Notes under the pieces: generated by a model | The model's input: the letters and a program-made list of their open reading frames with translations, nothing else | The model's database searches: none | What the model was told of the DNA's origin: nothing | Origin: DSUN01 sp035527715 | GTDB taxonomy: Bacteria > Planctomycetota > PUPC01 > DSUN01 | NCBI GenBank assembly: GCA_035527715.1 | Contig: DATKZY010000018.1 | Span: forward strand, 1-45,789 | Direction: 5' to 3' | DNA length: 45,789 bases | Shown: piece after piece, positions 24,419 to 33,565 of the stretch | Layout of the letters: every line of letters begins with the position of its first letter | How positions within the stretch are numbered: the stretch's first letter is position 1 | Program-made: the position numbers and the translations under genes

Positions 24419-25732
24419 ATGCCCAAGCGCCTGTTGATCGTCCAGGTCGCCGGCCTCGGCTACGAATTCTTCCTCCGCCAGAATGGCGGCGAGATGTGGG
24501 AGGGGCTGCGCTTCTGCCCCGCCGCGAGTGTTTTGCCCGCCCTCACGTGCCCGGTGCAGGCGAGCTTCCGCACGGCCGCACCGCCAGCCCAGCACGGGAT
24601 GGTCTTCAACGGCGTCTGGTCGCGCGAGCTGCGAAGGCCGATGTTCTGGGAGCAGTCGTCGGCGCTGGTGGCCGGCCCCCGTATCTGGGACGGGTTGCGC
24701 GAGGCAGGGCGACGGGTCGGCCTGCTGTTCTGGCAGCAGAGCCTGGGCGAGGACGTGGACGTGCTTCTCTCCCCCGCGCCCATCCACAAGCATCACGGGG
24801 GGATGATCGAGGACGTGTATTCGCGCCCGCCCGGCCTCTACGGCGAACTCATCCGCCGCGTGGGAAAGGCGTTCAAGCTGATGAGCTACTGGGGGCCGCT
24901 CGCCTCGGCGAAGTCGAGCCAGTGGATCGCCGCCGCGACGAGCGCGGTGATGGGCATGCCCGAGGTCGCGCCCGACCTGCTGCTGGCCTACCTGCCGCAT
25001 CCCGACTACGCGCTGCTGAGGCACGGCCCGTCGAGCCGCCAGGCGGCCCGCGCCCTCGCCGAGGCGATGGCGCTCGCCAGCTTCCTGCGCGAGCGGGCCG
25101 GGCAGGAGGGCTACGAGCTCCTCGTCTTCGGCGACTACGCCTTCGCCGACGTGTCGCGGCCCGTCTATCCGAATCGGCTGCTGCGCGAGCGGGGCCTGAT
25201 GGCGACGCGGGACGTGCGCGGGCGGCTCTACCCCGACTTCCACACGTCGCGCGCCTTCGCCGTCGTGGACCACGAGGTCGCCCACGTCTACATCCGCGAC
25301 CCCGCCGACGTGCCGGCTGTGGCCGAGGCGTTCCGCCAGATGGAGGGCGTGGACGGAGTGCTGACGGGCGAGGCGCTCGCGGCGGCTGGCATCGCGCATC
25401 CGAACAGCGGCGAGGTGGTGCTCGTGGCCGCCGAGGGCTGCTGGCTTGCCTATCCCTGGTGGACCGAGCGCCGCGAGCGGCCCGACTATGCGACGCACGT
25501 GGACATTCACAGCAAGCCGGGCTTCGACCCGTGCGAGCTGTTCTTCGGCTGGCCGCCGCCCTTCGCCATCAGCACCGATGCGACCCGCGTCAAGGGCTCG
25601 CACGGCCGCGTGGGCAAGGGGCGGGAAGTGGCCTGGGCCGCCTCCTTCGACTTGGGGACTGCTCCGTCCGACTTGATTGCGCTGGCCAGGGCGGTACAAT
25701 CCGCAATGGGCAATCCCTCGCCCGTGCCTTGA
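24419..25732 (+). CDS. eboF: EboF-like alkaline-phosphatase-superfamily protein
   Basis: A 437-residue protein of the type I phosphodiesterase/nucleotide pyrophosphatase group. ATG at 24419 has GGGGAAGG 6 bases upstream. Patterns shared with ebo-cluster members are LPALTCPVQASFRTAAPP (Thr is the likely nucleophile), AQHGMVFNGVWSREL, FWEQSSALV, LLFWQQSLG, SYWGPLASAKSSQW and LLAYLPHPDY. Later motifs are VFGDYAF, VVDHEVAHV and SHGRVG, the last holding a probable metal-ligand His. No signal peptide is seen, so it is cytoplasmic as far as the sequence shows. The substrate is unknown. It is separated from the aldo/keto reductase by the 9-bp array and from the next gene by 77 bases. Confidence 0.82.
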   Translation: MPKRLLIVQVAGLGYEFFLRQNGGEMWEGLRFCPAASVLPALTCPVQASFRTAAPPAQHGMVFNGVWSRELRRPMFWEQSSALVAGPRIWDGLREAGRRVGLLFWQQSLGEDVDVLLSPAPIHKHHGGMIEDVYSRPPGLYGELIRRVGKAFKLMSYWGPLASAKSSQWIAAATSAVMGMPEVAPDLLLAYLPHPDYALLRHGPSSRQAARALAEAMALASFLRERAGQEGYELLVFGDYAFADVSRPVYPNRLLRERGLMATRDVRGRLYPDFHTSRAFAVVDHEVAHVYIRDPADVPAVAEAFRQMEGVDGVLTGEALAAAGIAHPNSGEVVLVAAEGCWLAYPWWTERRERPDYATHVDIHSKPGFDPCELFFGWPPPFAISTDATRVKGSHGRVGKGREVAWAASFDLGTAPSDLIALARAVQSAMGNPSPVP

Positions 25733-25809
25733 CCGGCAACGACCTGCGCCGTGGCTCTGCCTCGCACAAAGGACTGGTGTGGGAGGAGAGCACCGAGGAG
25801 AACTGACTC

Positions 25810-27225
25810 ATGAGGACGATGGGCCTGCGGAGGGGGCGCGTGGCATGTGCGGCGGGTCTTGTCGGGTTGCTGGGGCTATCGGGGATCGCCGCGGAACCGG
25901 GAGGCGACAACGCAGCCGCCAAGACGCAGGACCAACAGGAGGGCAGGCCCATGTCGGTGCACCAGGTCAGTCTCATTGACGTCAAGGACTTTGGGCCGGG
26001 GGCACTGCGGATTGGGGACCTCAACGGGGATGGCGCCCCGGACCTGCTGCTGGTCCAGAGCATCTACGAGACGCGGGAGATCACCTGCCTGACCGCCATC
26101 ACGATTCGTGGGGAAGTCATCTGGCAGAAGGGCACGCCATCCGCCAGCAACACGCGCCTTTACAGCGACCTGCCCGTCCAGGTGTACGATTGGGACAACG
26201 ATGGCGCGAACGAGGTGCTTTACGTCCGCCAGGCCAAGTACGTGGGCGCCAGGCCAGGCATCCGCGAGCGCGCGGACCGCTATGAGGGCGACGCCACGAT
26301 GGTGGTGCTCGACGCACGGAACGGCCAGGAGAAGAAGACCTTCCCCCTGCCCGCTCCCGCGGACGACAGCTTCCTGTTCGCCGACCTGACGGGGCGCGGC
26401 CGGCGCCAGGACCTGGTGGCCAAGGACCGGTACTGGAACCTGTGGGGCGTGTCGTTCGAGGGCAAGGTGTTGTGGCACTGGAAGGGCTCCACCGGCCACT
26501 TCCCCGCGGTCGCGGACCTGGACGACGACGGGAAGGACGAGGTGTACGTGGGGTACACGCTGATTGACCACGACGGCAAGGTGCTGTTCGATCGTCACCC
26601 CGCCGGCGGCAACCCGAACCCCCATTCGGACGCCAACTGGATTCTGCGGCTGCCGGACGGCTCGTGGCGCCTGGCGTTCGGCAACACGGGCGTTCATCTG
26701 CTCACCCCCGACGGCAAGGAACTCTGGCGGGCCAACCTGCCCGAGGCCCAACACGTCGTCGCCGGCCCGTTTCGCGGCGACTCGCCCGCGCAGCTCGCCG
26801 CCGTCGAGCGCGGGGAGCGGACACCCGCGGGCGTCGGCACGCTGCACCTCTTCGATCTCGACGGCAAGAGGCTCTGGAAGAAGGTGTTGCCCCCCGGCAG
26901 TTGGGCAATCGCTATCGAGGAGATAGACTGGTCCGGCGCCGGTCAGCCCCGGGAGATCCTGGCCTACGGCTTCCGGTCCGTCCGGGAATACGCCGCCGTC
27001 TATGACGGAGCGGGCAACGTCGTGGATACCTTGGCCGTTCCCTTCAAGGCCCCTGGCGTAAAGGTGTCGGGCAAGGAAGCCTGTTACAGCCTGCGGGCCA
27101 ACGTGTGGGGCGACAGCCGGCACGAGGTCATCCTCTACGGCGCCGCCGGCATCTGCATCTACGCCAACGCCCGGCCGCTGGCGGAGCCGACCCTGTACAA
27201 TGAGACGCTCTACACCGGCATGTAG
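25810..27225 (+). CDS. secreted FG-GAP/VCBS-type beta-propeller protein
   Basis: A 471-residue protein with a signal peptide (residues about 1-28, CAAGLVGLLGLSGIAAE). ATG at 25810 is preceded by GAGGAG about 10 bases upstream. Repeated Asp-rich loops of the integrin/FG-GAP type bind calcium in relatives: GDLNGDGAPDLLLV, YDWDNDGANEVLYV, ADLDDDGKDEVYVG. Repeat-like LLTPDGKELWRANL and LFDLDGKRLWKKVL suggest a propeller of six or seven blades. The C-terminus (RHEVILYGAAGICIYAN) recalls rhamnogalacturonan lyase-type proteins, but lyase residues are not identified. It is probably extracellular and polysaccharide-facing. The next gene starts 10 bases after its stop, so the two are co-transcribed. 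Confidence 0.85.
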   Translation: MRTMGLRRGRVACAAGLVGLLGLSGIAAEPGGDNAAAKTQDQQEGRPMSVHQVSLIDVKDFGPGALRIGDLNGDGAPDLLLVQSIYETREITCLTAITIRGEVIWQKGTPSASNTRLYSDLPVQVYDWDNDGANEVLYVRQAKYVGARPGIRERADRYEGDATMVVLDARNGQEKKTFPLPAPADDSFLFADLTGRGRRQDLVAKDRYWNLWGVSFEGKVLWHWKGSTGHFPAVADLDDDGKDEVYVGYTLIDHDGKVLFDRHPAGGNPNPHSDANWILRLPDGSWRLAFGNTGVHLLTPDGKELWRANLPEAQHVVAGPFRGDSPAQLAAVERGERTPAGVGTLHLFDLDGKRLWKKVLPPGSWAIAIEEIDWSGAGQPREILAYGFRSVREYAAVYDGAGNVVDTLAVPFKAPGVKVSGKEACYSLRANVWGDSRHEVILYGAAGICIYANARPLAEPTLYNETLYTGM

Positions 27226-27235
27226 GGGACCGTCC

Positions 27236-29995
27236 ATGAGGCCACCCGGAAAGCCAATTGCTTCGGTGGGACGAGTCGCTCTGTCGCTGGCTCTTCTTGC
27301 AGGAGTCTGTTCGATGAATGGTCGGGCGCAGGAGAAGGTCGGGCCGTCCGCTGGTGAACCTGGCCAGATCAACAGCCGGATTGACCCCGCATTCGCCGAG
27401 CTGGCGGACCAGTTCCCGCCGAAGCTCGCCTGGGGGGCCGCGACGGTCCCGGAGCACGAGGCATGGCACGCGCGATTCCGGGCCAAGGCCCTCGAGCTGA
27501 TCGGCCGCATGCCGAACAAGGTGCCGCTCGACGTCCGCTGGGCGGAGAAGAAGACGTTCGAGGGCTTCGTCCGCCACAAGATCTACATCCGTTCCCAGGC
27601 GAACTACTGGGTGCCGGCATTCTACTTCGTTCCCGCACGAGCCGAAGGCAGGCGTCCCGCCATCGTCTGCTTCCACGGGCATAGCGGCGTCTATCCCTAC
27701 ATCCGGGAAGGCTCGGAGGCCCAGCGGGAGAAAGGGCGCAAGCTCGAACTCGACTACGCGCCGCTCCTCGCCGAGCACGGCTACGTGACCATCGCGCCCA
27801 TCGTCCGAGGATGGGATGAAACGTGCGGCGAGAGGGACCTTGGCGTCCCCGAGGTCCGAAGCTGCACGCGGGTCACCACAGACGCGAACCTGCTCGGCAT
27901 GTCGGCGGTTGGGGTGAGGTGCTGGGACGCGATGCGCGTTGTGGATTTTCTGGCGGGGCGGCCCGAGGTGGACCCGGAACGGATCGGGGTGGCCGGGCTC
28001 TCGGGCGGCGGGATGCTCAGCCTGTTCATGCCCATCCTCGACGAGCGCATCAAGCTCGCCATGATCGGAGGTTACTTCGCCTCCTTCCGCTCATCCATCT
28101 TCTCCATGCGCCACTGCGAGTGCAACGTGGTGCCCGGGATCATGGCCTGGGGCGAGATGAGCGACCTGGTCACGCTGTACGCCCCACGCCCCGTCCTCCT
28201 GATCAACGGCACCCGCGACCCCATTTTCCCCATCGCAGCGGCCCGCGAGGGACTGAAGAAGCTGGAGGCCGCCTACCGGCTGCTGGGCAAACCGGAGAAC
28301 ATCGAGGCGGACTTCTTCGATGGCGAACACCAGTGGAGCAACCGCAAGACGCTGGCGTTTCTGAGGAAGCATTTCGGCGCGGTGCCGACGCCAGAGCCGC
28401 CGCCGGACAAGAAGCGCGCCCAACTGCCCGCGGAGCCGCCCGTGCCGGCTCCCCCCGCGGCAGGCCAGCCTGGAACGCCCCCCGGACCGGCCGCGGCCCC
28501 TCCGGGACCCCTGGGTGCCATTCAGTTCACGGTCGAGGCGGAGGAGAACGTCTATTCCAGCCACTACTCCAACAGCGGCGCTGGCCCCATGTGGTGTTAC
28601 AGCAACACCTGCGTCGTCCGCCTGGGCGAGGAGGTCTTCGTCAGTGGCCTGGAGCGCCTGCCAAAGCACCGGCCGCTGAACGACTGCCGCTGGATGCTCT
28701 TCCAGCGGACAGCGGAGGGCTGGCGCCGGCAGCAGGCGGATGAGCGCGGCAGGACCCGCGAGCCGTGTCCGCTGGCCTGCCTGCCGCCGGGGCGTCTGGT
28801 GCTCTCAGCCAACCCGACCTTGCTGGGTCCGCAGGCCGCCGGCGGCGGGCCGGCTCGTCCCGAACTCCTCGAGTTCGACGCCGTGAATCCGGCAGCTCCG
28901 TATCGCACCCTGCTGCCGGGCTGGCTGGGGCAGCCGGCATTCAGCGAGCATTCCTATCGCTCCGTGGCCGCCGACGCCGCGGGCGGCGAGGTGATTCTCT
29001 TCCAGAACACGGGGTACTCGCACGCGGAATGGGCGCTGCTCGGCCGCGCCGGGAAGTGGCAAGGCGGGAAGCTCTCCTGGCCGGCGTACGCCAGCACGGA
29101 TCTGGCTCCCTTTGGCGCCAGCCACGCGCGGGTCAACTACCCCGTCGTGGGGCTGCGGGACCGCGCCGTGCACTTCTGCGGCGTGGCCGCCTATGACAAC
29201 TGGAGCCGCGTCCGCACGGTGCAGGACCTTGGGCTGAGCGAAGACCCGAACCGCAAAGGCGCGTCCGGGATGAGGGGCCGCCAGCTCGGCAATCGCATGC
29301 GCCGCCTGCTGTACACCTGGACGGATAGCGTCGGCGCGAGCCCCTTCCGGGACTGGCTCGAAATAGACAACACCTTCGAGGACGGCGGCTGGCTGTTCCC
29401 GGGCGACCTGCACCTGGATGCCGCCGGCACGGTGCACCTGCTCTGGTATCGAGCCCCGATGCTGCGCACGCTGCGCGACGAGCGATACAAGGACATCCAG
29501 CGCGTGTACAGCATCTGCTACGCAACCCTGCGCGACGGCAAGATACTTCGGCGCCAAACGCTCGTGCGCGGCGGCGAAGGCGCAGATGAGGCGATCCCCA
29601 CCGAACTGGACCAGGAGGGCCGCCCATACGTCCTCCTTTCGGGCGAGAAGATCGTCGGCGACCCGCTCAGCACGCCGCGCTTTCACGCGACACCGGACGG
29701 GCGGCTGTTCGTTGTGTACTACGTCAGCGGCAAGAGGGCGGACGGCTCGCCGCTCTCCGAGAACCGCATCCTGGAAATCCGCGGCGACGGCTCGGCCTCC
29801 GCCCCGGCCACGATTCCACTCCGGCATCCCTTGACGCAGTTCTTCACCGCCACGCCCCGCGCCGGGTGTGCGGCGTCCTATGCCCTCGACCTGCTGGGCC
29901 ATCGGCGGGGCGACTGGGGGCCCCGTGAAGGGTCGAACTTCACCGAGTGGGACGGCACGATCAGCTATGCGCGGGTGCGGCTGCAATCACGATGA
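27236..29995 (+). CDS. secreted alpha/beta hydrolase fused to a beta-propeller-like domain
   Basis: A 919-residue protein. ATG at 27236 lies 10 bases after the previous stop. It has a hydrophobic leader (VALSLALLAGVC). Residues about 70-390 are an alpha/beta hydrolase of the acetyl-xylan-esterase/dienelactone-hydrolase type, with Ser256 in AGLSGGG, Asp328 in NGTRDPIFP and His365 in DGEHQW as the likely triad. A Pro/Ala-rich linker (about 395-425) leads to a C-terminal region of about 490 residues. That region has repeated beta features and phrases such as DAAGGEVILFQNTGYS and HLDAAGTVHLLWYRAP, like BNR/sialidase-type propellers. One protein thus joins a deacylase to a probable glycan-binding propeller. 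It pairs with the FG-GAP gene just upstream. Confidence 0.85.
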   Translation: MRPPGKPIASVGRVALSLALLAGVCSMNGRAQEKVGPSAGEPGQINSRIDPAFAELADQFPPKLAWGAATVPEHEAWHARFRAKALELIGRMPNKVPLDVRWAEKKTFEGFVRHKIYIRSQANYWVPAFYFVPARAEGRRPAIVCFHGHSGVYPYIREGSEAQREKGRKLELDYAPLLAEHGYVTIAPIVRGWDETCGERDLGVPEVRSCTRVTTDANLLGMSAVGVRCWDAMRVVDFLAGRPEVDPERIGVAGLSGGGMLSLFMPILDERIKLAMIGGYFASFRSSIFSMRHCECNVVPGIMAWGEMSDLVTLYAPRPVLLINGTRDPIFPIAAAREGLKKLEAAYRLLGKPENIEADFFDGEHQWSNRKTLAFLRKHFGAVPTPEPPPDKKRAQLPAEPPVPAPPAAGQPGTPPGPAAAPPGPLGAIQFTVEAEENVYSSHYSNSGAGPMWCYSNTCVVRLGEEVFVSGLERLPKHRPLNDCRWMLFQRTAEGWRRQQADERGRTREPCPLACLPPGRLVLSANPTLLGPQAAGGGPARPELLEFDAVNPAAPYRTLLPGWLGQPAFSEHSYRSVAADAAGGEVILFQNTGYSHAEWALLGRAGKWQGGKLSWPAYASTDLAPFGASHARVNYPVVGLRDRAVHFCGVAAYDNWSRVRTVQDLGLSEDPNRKGASGMRGRQLGNRMRRLLYTWTDSVGASPFRDWLEIDNTFEDGGWLFPGDLHLDAAGTVHLLWYRAPMLRTLRDERYKDIQRVYSICYATLRDGKILRRQTLVRGGEGADEAIPTELDQEGRPYVLLSGEKIVGDPLSTPRFHATPDGRLFVVYYVSGKRADGSPLSENRILEIRGDGSASAPATIPLRHPLTQFFTATPRAGCAASYALDLLGHRRGDWGPREGSNFTEWDGTISYARVRLQSR

Positions 29996-30053
29996 ACCAC
30001 GCTCCCGCGCCGGCAGCGGAAACGTGGGTTCGCGCGGAAGCCGACGCGGGGAC

Positions 30054-30082
30054 TTGACATCGCGAAAGCAGACGCCTATGAT
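30054..30082 (+). promoter_or_regulatory. strong sigma70-like promoter before eboD
   Basis: TTGACA (30054-30059), 17 bases, then TATGAT (30077-30082) lie 118 bases before the eboD ATG. It is the best promoter match in the window. It gives eboD, eboE, the isomerase-like gene and deoC their own transcript. The 5' leader of about 110 bases shows no obvious riboswitch. Confidence 0.82.
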
Positions 30083-30199
30083 TCAACACCCGCGCCCACG
30101 GACGCGAAGGGCATCGTGAGCCATGCTCGGCAGGCCCGTTCGCTTGCGCCCATAGCTTCTCCGGTCGCGGAGCACGCGTCCCAGAGGGAATAGACCAGA

Positions 30200-31384
30200 A
30201 TGCCGCCCCCCTGCTCCCAGGCCACGTCCTCCCGCGCCTACGTCGAGGAGATCTCCGTCCCCTTCTCCTACCCTGTCTACTTCACCCGCGGGGCGTTTGG
30301 CCCGGAGAACCCGGTTCTCGCCGAGGTGCTCGGCCGGCCCGGGAAGGGAACTGGGAGAACGCTGGCCTACCTCGATGCCGGCCTCGTCGCCGCACACGCC
30401 CATCTGCCGAAGGCCATGGTGGAGTATGCGGAGCACCACGCCGATGCGATGACGCTGCTGGCCGAGCCGCGCGTGCTGCCCGGCGGCGAGCGGGCGAAGG
30501 ATGGCTGGGCCGTGGCCCAGCCCGTGCTCGACGAGATCGTCCGCCATCGCCTGTGCCGCCACAGCTACGTGGTCGCGGCCGGCGGCGGGGCGTTTCTCGA
30601 CGCGGTGGGCTTCGCGGCCAGCCTCGCCCATCGCGGCGTGCGGCTCGTGCGCCTGCCCTCGACCACGCTGTCGCAGGACGACGGCGGCGTGGGCGTGAAG
30701 ACGGGCGTGAACCTGGGCGGCGTGAAAAACCTCGTCGGCACCTTCGCCCCGCCCTTCGCGGTGATCAACGACCTGGACTTCCTGCGGACACTGCCCCGCG
30801 ACGTGATGCTCGACGGCATCGCCGAGGCGTTCAAGGTGGCGATCATCAAGGACGCGGCGTTCTTCGAGTTCCTGTGCGATGCCGCGGAGCGGCTCGCCGC
30901 GGGTGAGGCGACCGCCGTCGAGGAGACGGTTCGCCGCGCCGCCGTGCTGCACCTCGAGCACATTCGCGACGGGCGCGACCCCTTCGAGATGGGCGACGCG
31001 CGGCCGCTGGACTTCGGGCACTGGGCCGCCCATCGCCTAGAAGGGCTCTCGGGCTACGCCATCCGCCACGGCCAGGGCGTGGCCGTCGGCATCGCGCTCG
31101 ATTCGGTCTACGCCTGGCGGAAAGGCTTGCTCGCGCGCGACGAGCTGGACCGCATCCTCTCGGCCTTCCGCCGCTGCGGCCTGCCCGTCTGGCACCCGCT
31201 CCTGGCCGAGCGCGACGCGGCCGGCCGACTGCTGGTGCTCGACGGGATCGAGCAGTTCCGCGAGCATCTCGGCGGCCGCCTCTCCATCACCCTGCCCCAC
31301 GGCATCGGCCAGCGGGTCGAGGTGCACGAGATGGACGCCTCCCTCATCGAAGAAGCTCTCGGCTTCCTGAGACAAATCCAATGA
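30200..31384 (+). CDS. eboD: EboD-like sugar phosphate cyclase (3-dehydroquinate-synthase family)
   Basis: A 394-residue protein. The NAD-binding region has VVAAGGGAFLDAVGFAAS (about 124-141) and RLPSTTLSQDDGGVGVKTGVN (151-171). Zn ligands typical of the family are Glu209 (GIAEAFK), His274 (DFGHWAAH) and His290 (IRHGQG). Dehydroquinate synthase makes a ring from DAHP; ebo members form a separate branch nearer to sugar phosphate cyclases, whose substrate is not known. EVLGRPG and YLDAGLVAAH at the N-terminus also fit EboD. The start at 30200 has GAGGG about 12 bases upstream. The stop overlaps the eboE ATG (ATGA), so the two are translated together. Confidence 0.87.
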   Translation: MPPPCSQATSSRAYVEEISVPFSYPVYFTRGAFGPENPVLAEVLGRPGKGTGRTLAYLDAGLVAAHAHLPKAMVEYAEHHADAMTLLAEPRVLPGGERAKDGWAVAQPVLDEIVRHRLCRHSYVVAAGGGAFLDAVGFAASLAHRGVRLVRLPSTTLSQDDGGVGVKTGVNLGGVKNLVGTFAPPFAVINDLDFLRTLPRDVMLDGIAEAFKVAIIKDAAFFEFLCDAAERLAAGEATAVEETVRRAAVLHLEHIRDGRDPFEMGDARPLDFGHWAAHRLEGLSGYAIRHGQGVAVGIALDSVYAWRKGLLARDELDRILSAFRRCGLPVWHPLLAERDAAGRLLVLDGIEQFREHLGGRLSITLPHGIGQRVEVHEMDASLIEEALGFLRQIQ

Positions 31385-32628
31385 GAATCCCAGGCGCCAA
31401 CGCCCATTTGACCTATTGCCTCAACGTCCACCCCGGCGGCACGCTGGCCGAGGCGGAGACGGCCATCTTCGAGCACGCGCCGAGGGTGTTCGGGGAGTTC
31501 TCGCGCCTCACGGGTGTCAGAGGCCCCTATGGCCTCGGCGCCTGGCTGCCGGCTCATGCAGTGGCCGAGCTCTGGGATAAGGCCGACCCCGTGAAGTCGG
31601 GCCGCAAGCTCGGGAAGCTGGCCCACAGGATGCAAGATGCCGGCCTCTACATGTTCACCCTTAACGGCTTCCCGTACGGGCGCTTCCACGGCACGCGCGT
31701 CAAGGAGAGCGTCTACCAGCCGGCCTGGGGCGAGCCCGAGCGCTCCGGCTACACCCTCCAGCTCGCCATGACCCTCGCACGGCTCCTGCCCGGAGGCGTC
31801 CGCGGCAGCATCAGCACCTTGCCGGTCACCTTCAAACCCTGGGCGGAAGAGGCCAGGATAGGTCAGGCTGTCCGCAGCTTGGCGCTCATCGCCTGGGTGG
31901 GGCTTAGGCACCTGCCAGCCATGTTTGGCGGAGACGTGGTCCTCGCACTGGAGCCTGAACCGGGGTGCTACCTGGAGGGGACCGACGACGTGGTTCGGTT
32001 CTTCTCAGAGCGCCTCCTGCCGCAGGGGAGCGAAGTACTTGGGCGCGAGCTCGGCACGCCTGCGGCCAAGGCAGAGGAAGCCATCCGCCGCCACATCGGC
32101 GTGTGCCTCGACACCGTGCACACCGGCGTGATGGGCGAGGACCCCAAGGAGGCGCTCCGAAAGTATGCCGCCGCCGGCATCCGCGTGGCCAAGGTGCAGC
32201 TTGGCGCGGCGCTCCGCGTCCAGGTCGGCCCCGACGACCCGCCGCCCGCCCTCCGCGCCTTCCAGGACGAAGTGTATCTGCACCAGACCGTGGTGAGGAC
32301 CCCGGACGGCCGGGAGCTTTACTTCACCGACCTGCCCGAGCCGCTCGGCATGGACCCGCCGCCTCAGGGCGAATGGCGCGTGCACTTCCACGTGCCGCTG
32401 GCCTGGCCGGGCGAAGGCCCGATCGGCACGACCGCCGGCCAGGTGGACGAGGCGTTCCTCGCCGCCGCACTTGCTGCCGGCTGCGAGCACTTCGAGACCG
32501 AGATCTACACCCTGGACGTCTTCCCCGCCGCCAGGGACTCCCGCGAAGCCATCCTCGCCCAGGACATGGCCTGGGTGTGGAAGCGGTTTCAGACCCGTGT
32601 GGCTCACAAGATAGGAGGTGCGCAATGA
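31381..32628 (+). CDS. eboE: EboE-like metabolite traffic protein (TIM barrel)
   Basis: A 415-residue protein of the xylose-isomerase-like TIM-barrel type, as found in ebo clusters. Matching strings are LTYCLNVHPGG, GLGAWLPAHAVAEL, FTLNGFPYGRFHG, VKESVYQPAW, LALEPEPGCYLE, IGVCLDTVHTGVM, RVAKVQLGAALRV and FHVPLAW. Likely metal-binding acids and His residues are in LEPEPG, CLDTVH and HFHVPL. EboE is required in cyanobacteria with the other ebo proteins for precursor export, but its reaction is unknown. It overlaps eboD by 4 bases and the next gene by 4 bases. An AGGAGG for the next gene lies inside its 3' end. Confidence 0.88.
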   Translation: MRIPGANAHLTYCLNVHPGGTLAEAETAIFEHAPRVFGEFSRLTGVRGPYGLGAWLPAHAVAELWDKADPVKSGRKLGKLAHRMQDAGLYMFTLNGFPYGRFHGTRVKESVYQPAWGEPERSGYTLQLAMTLARLLPGGVRGSISTLPVTFKPWAEEARIGQAVRSLALIAWVGLRHLPAMFGGDVVLALEPEPGCYLEGTDDVVRFFSERLLPQGSEVLGRELGTPAAKAEEAIRRHIGVCLDTVHTGVMGEDPKEALRKYAAAGIRVAKVQLGAALRVQVGPDDPPPALRAFQDEVYLHQTVVRTPDGRELYFTDLPEPLGMDPPPQGEWRVHFHVPLAWPGEGPIGTTAGQVDEAFLAAALAAGCEHFETEIYTLDVFPAARDSREAILAQDMAWVWKRFQTRVAHKIGGAQ

Positions 32629-33548
32629 AGCTCGGATTCGTCTCCGCCATCGTGCCCGACCTGTCGCTTGAGGAGACCGTGCAGCTCGCCGCCGCCGAGG
32701 GCTACGACTGCATCGAGGTCTGCTGCTGGCCCAAGGGCAAGGCCGAACGCCGCTATGCCGGCGTCACGCACATTGACGTCACGACGGGGTTCACGAAGTC
32801 CGACGCCGCCCGCGTGAACGACCTGTTCGCCGCCGCGGGCGTGAGCATCAGCGGCCTCGGCTACTACCCGAACCCGCTGGCGCCCGACGCGCAAGAGGCC
32901 CGAACCTATGTCGCCCACATCAGGAAGGTCATCCGCGCCGCCGCACTGCTTGGCGTCGGGCGGATGAACACTTTCGTCGGCCGCGACTGGACGAAGACCG
33001 TTGACGCCAACTGGCCGCGCTTCCTGAGGACCTGGCGCCCGCTCGTGAAGTTCGCCGAAGACCAGGGCGTGCGGATCGGCATCGAGAACTGCCCGATGCT
33101 GTTCTCGAACGACGAGTGGCCCGGAGGAAAAAACCTCGCCCACACGCCCGCCATCTGGCGGCGAATGTTCGCCGACATCCCCAGCAAGAGCTTCGGCCTC
33201 AACTACGACCCCTCGCACCTCGTGTGGCAGCAGATGGACTACATTGCCCCGATCCGCGAGTTCGCCGACCGCATCTTCCACGTCCACGCCAAGGACGCGC
33301 GGGTGGACTTCGACGGCCTCGACGCCCACGGCATCCTGGCCCTGCCGCCGAAGTACCACACGCCCAAGCTGCCCGGCCTGGGCGACGTCGAGTGGGGGCC
33401 GTTCTTCTCCGCCCTCACCGACGCGAGGTACGCCGGCCCCGTGTGCGTCGAGGTCGAGGACCGCGCCTACGAGGGCAGCCTCGCCCTGCGCAAGGCGGCG
33501 CTGCGCCAGAGCGCGACGTATCTGCGCCAGTTCGTGCCGAAGCCCTGA
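32625..33548 (+). CDS. sugar phosphate isomerase/epimerase-like TIM-barrel protein
   Basis: A 307-residue protein of the AP-endonuclease-2/xylose-isomerase-like family. ATG at 32625 overlaps the eboE stop (ATGA) and has AGGAGG 5 bases upstream. Metal-site candidates are Glu in IGIENCPM, Asp and His in NYDPSHLVWQ, His in HVHAKDAR and Glu in VEVEDRAYEG. The family interconverts or epimerises sugars or polyols; the substrate is unknown. Its tight coupling to eboD and eboE suggests it acts on the same metabolite, which would be an addition to the usual ebo set. Confidence 0.88.
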   Translation: MKLGFVSAIVPDLSLEETVQLAAAEGYDCIEVCCWPKGKAERRYAGVTHIDVTTGFTKSDAARVNDLFAAAGVSISGLGYYPNPLAPDAQEARTYVAHIRKVIRAAALLGVGRMNTFVGRDWTKTVDANWPRFLRTWRPLVKFAEDQGVRIGIENCPMLFSNDEWPGGKNLAHTPAIWRRMFADIPSKSFGLNYDPSHLVWQQMDYIAPIREFADRIFHVHAKDARVDFDGLDAHGILALPPKYHTPKLPGLGDVEWGPFFSALTDARYAGPVCVEVEDRAYEGSLALRKAALRQSATYLRQFVPKP

Positions 33549-33565
33549 CACCCAAGGAACACCCT

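Noticed and set aside
30083..30199. Riboswitch in the eboD leader
   Set aside because: The leader is about 110 bases, but I see no conserved riboswitch core or strong paired elements.
32625..33548. Candidate for the missing eboA
   Set aside because: It is a TIM-barrel isomerase-like protein with metal-site residues; EboA is not of this type. No other gene in the region fits EboA either.
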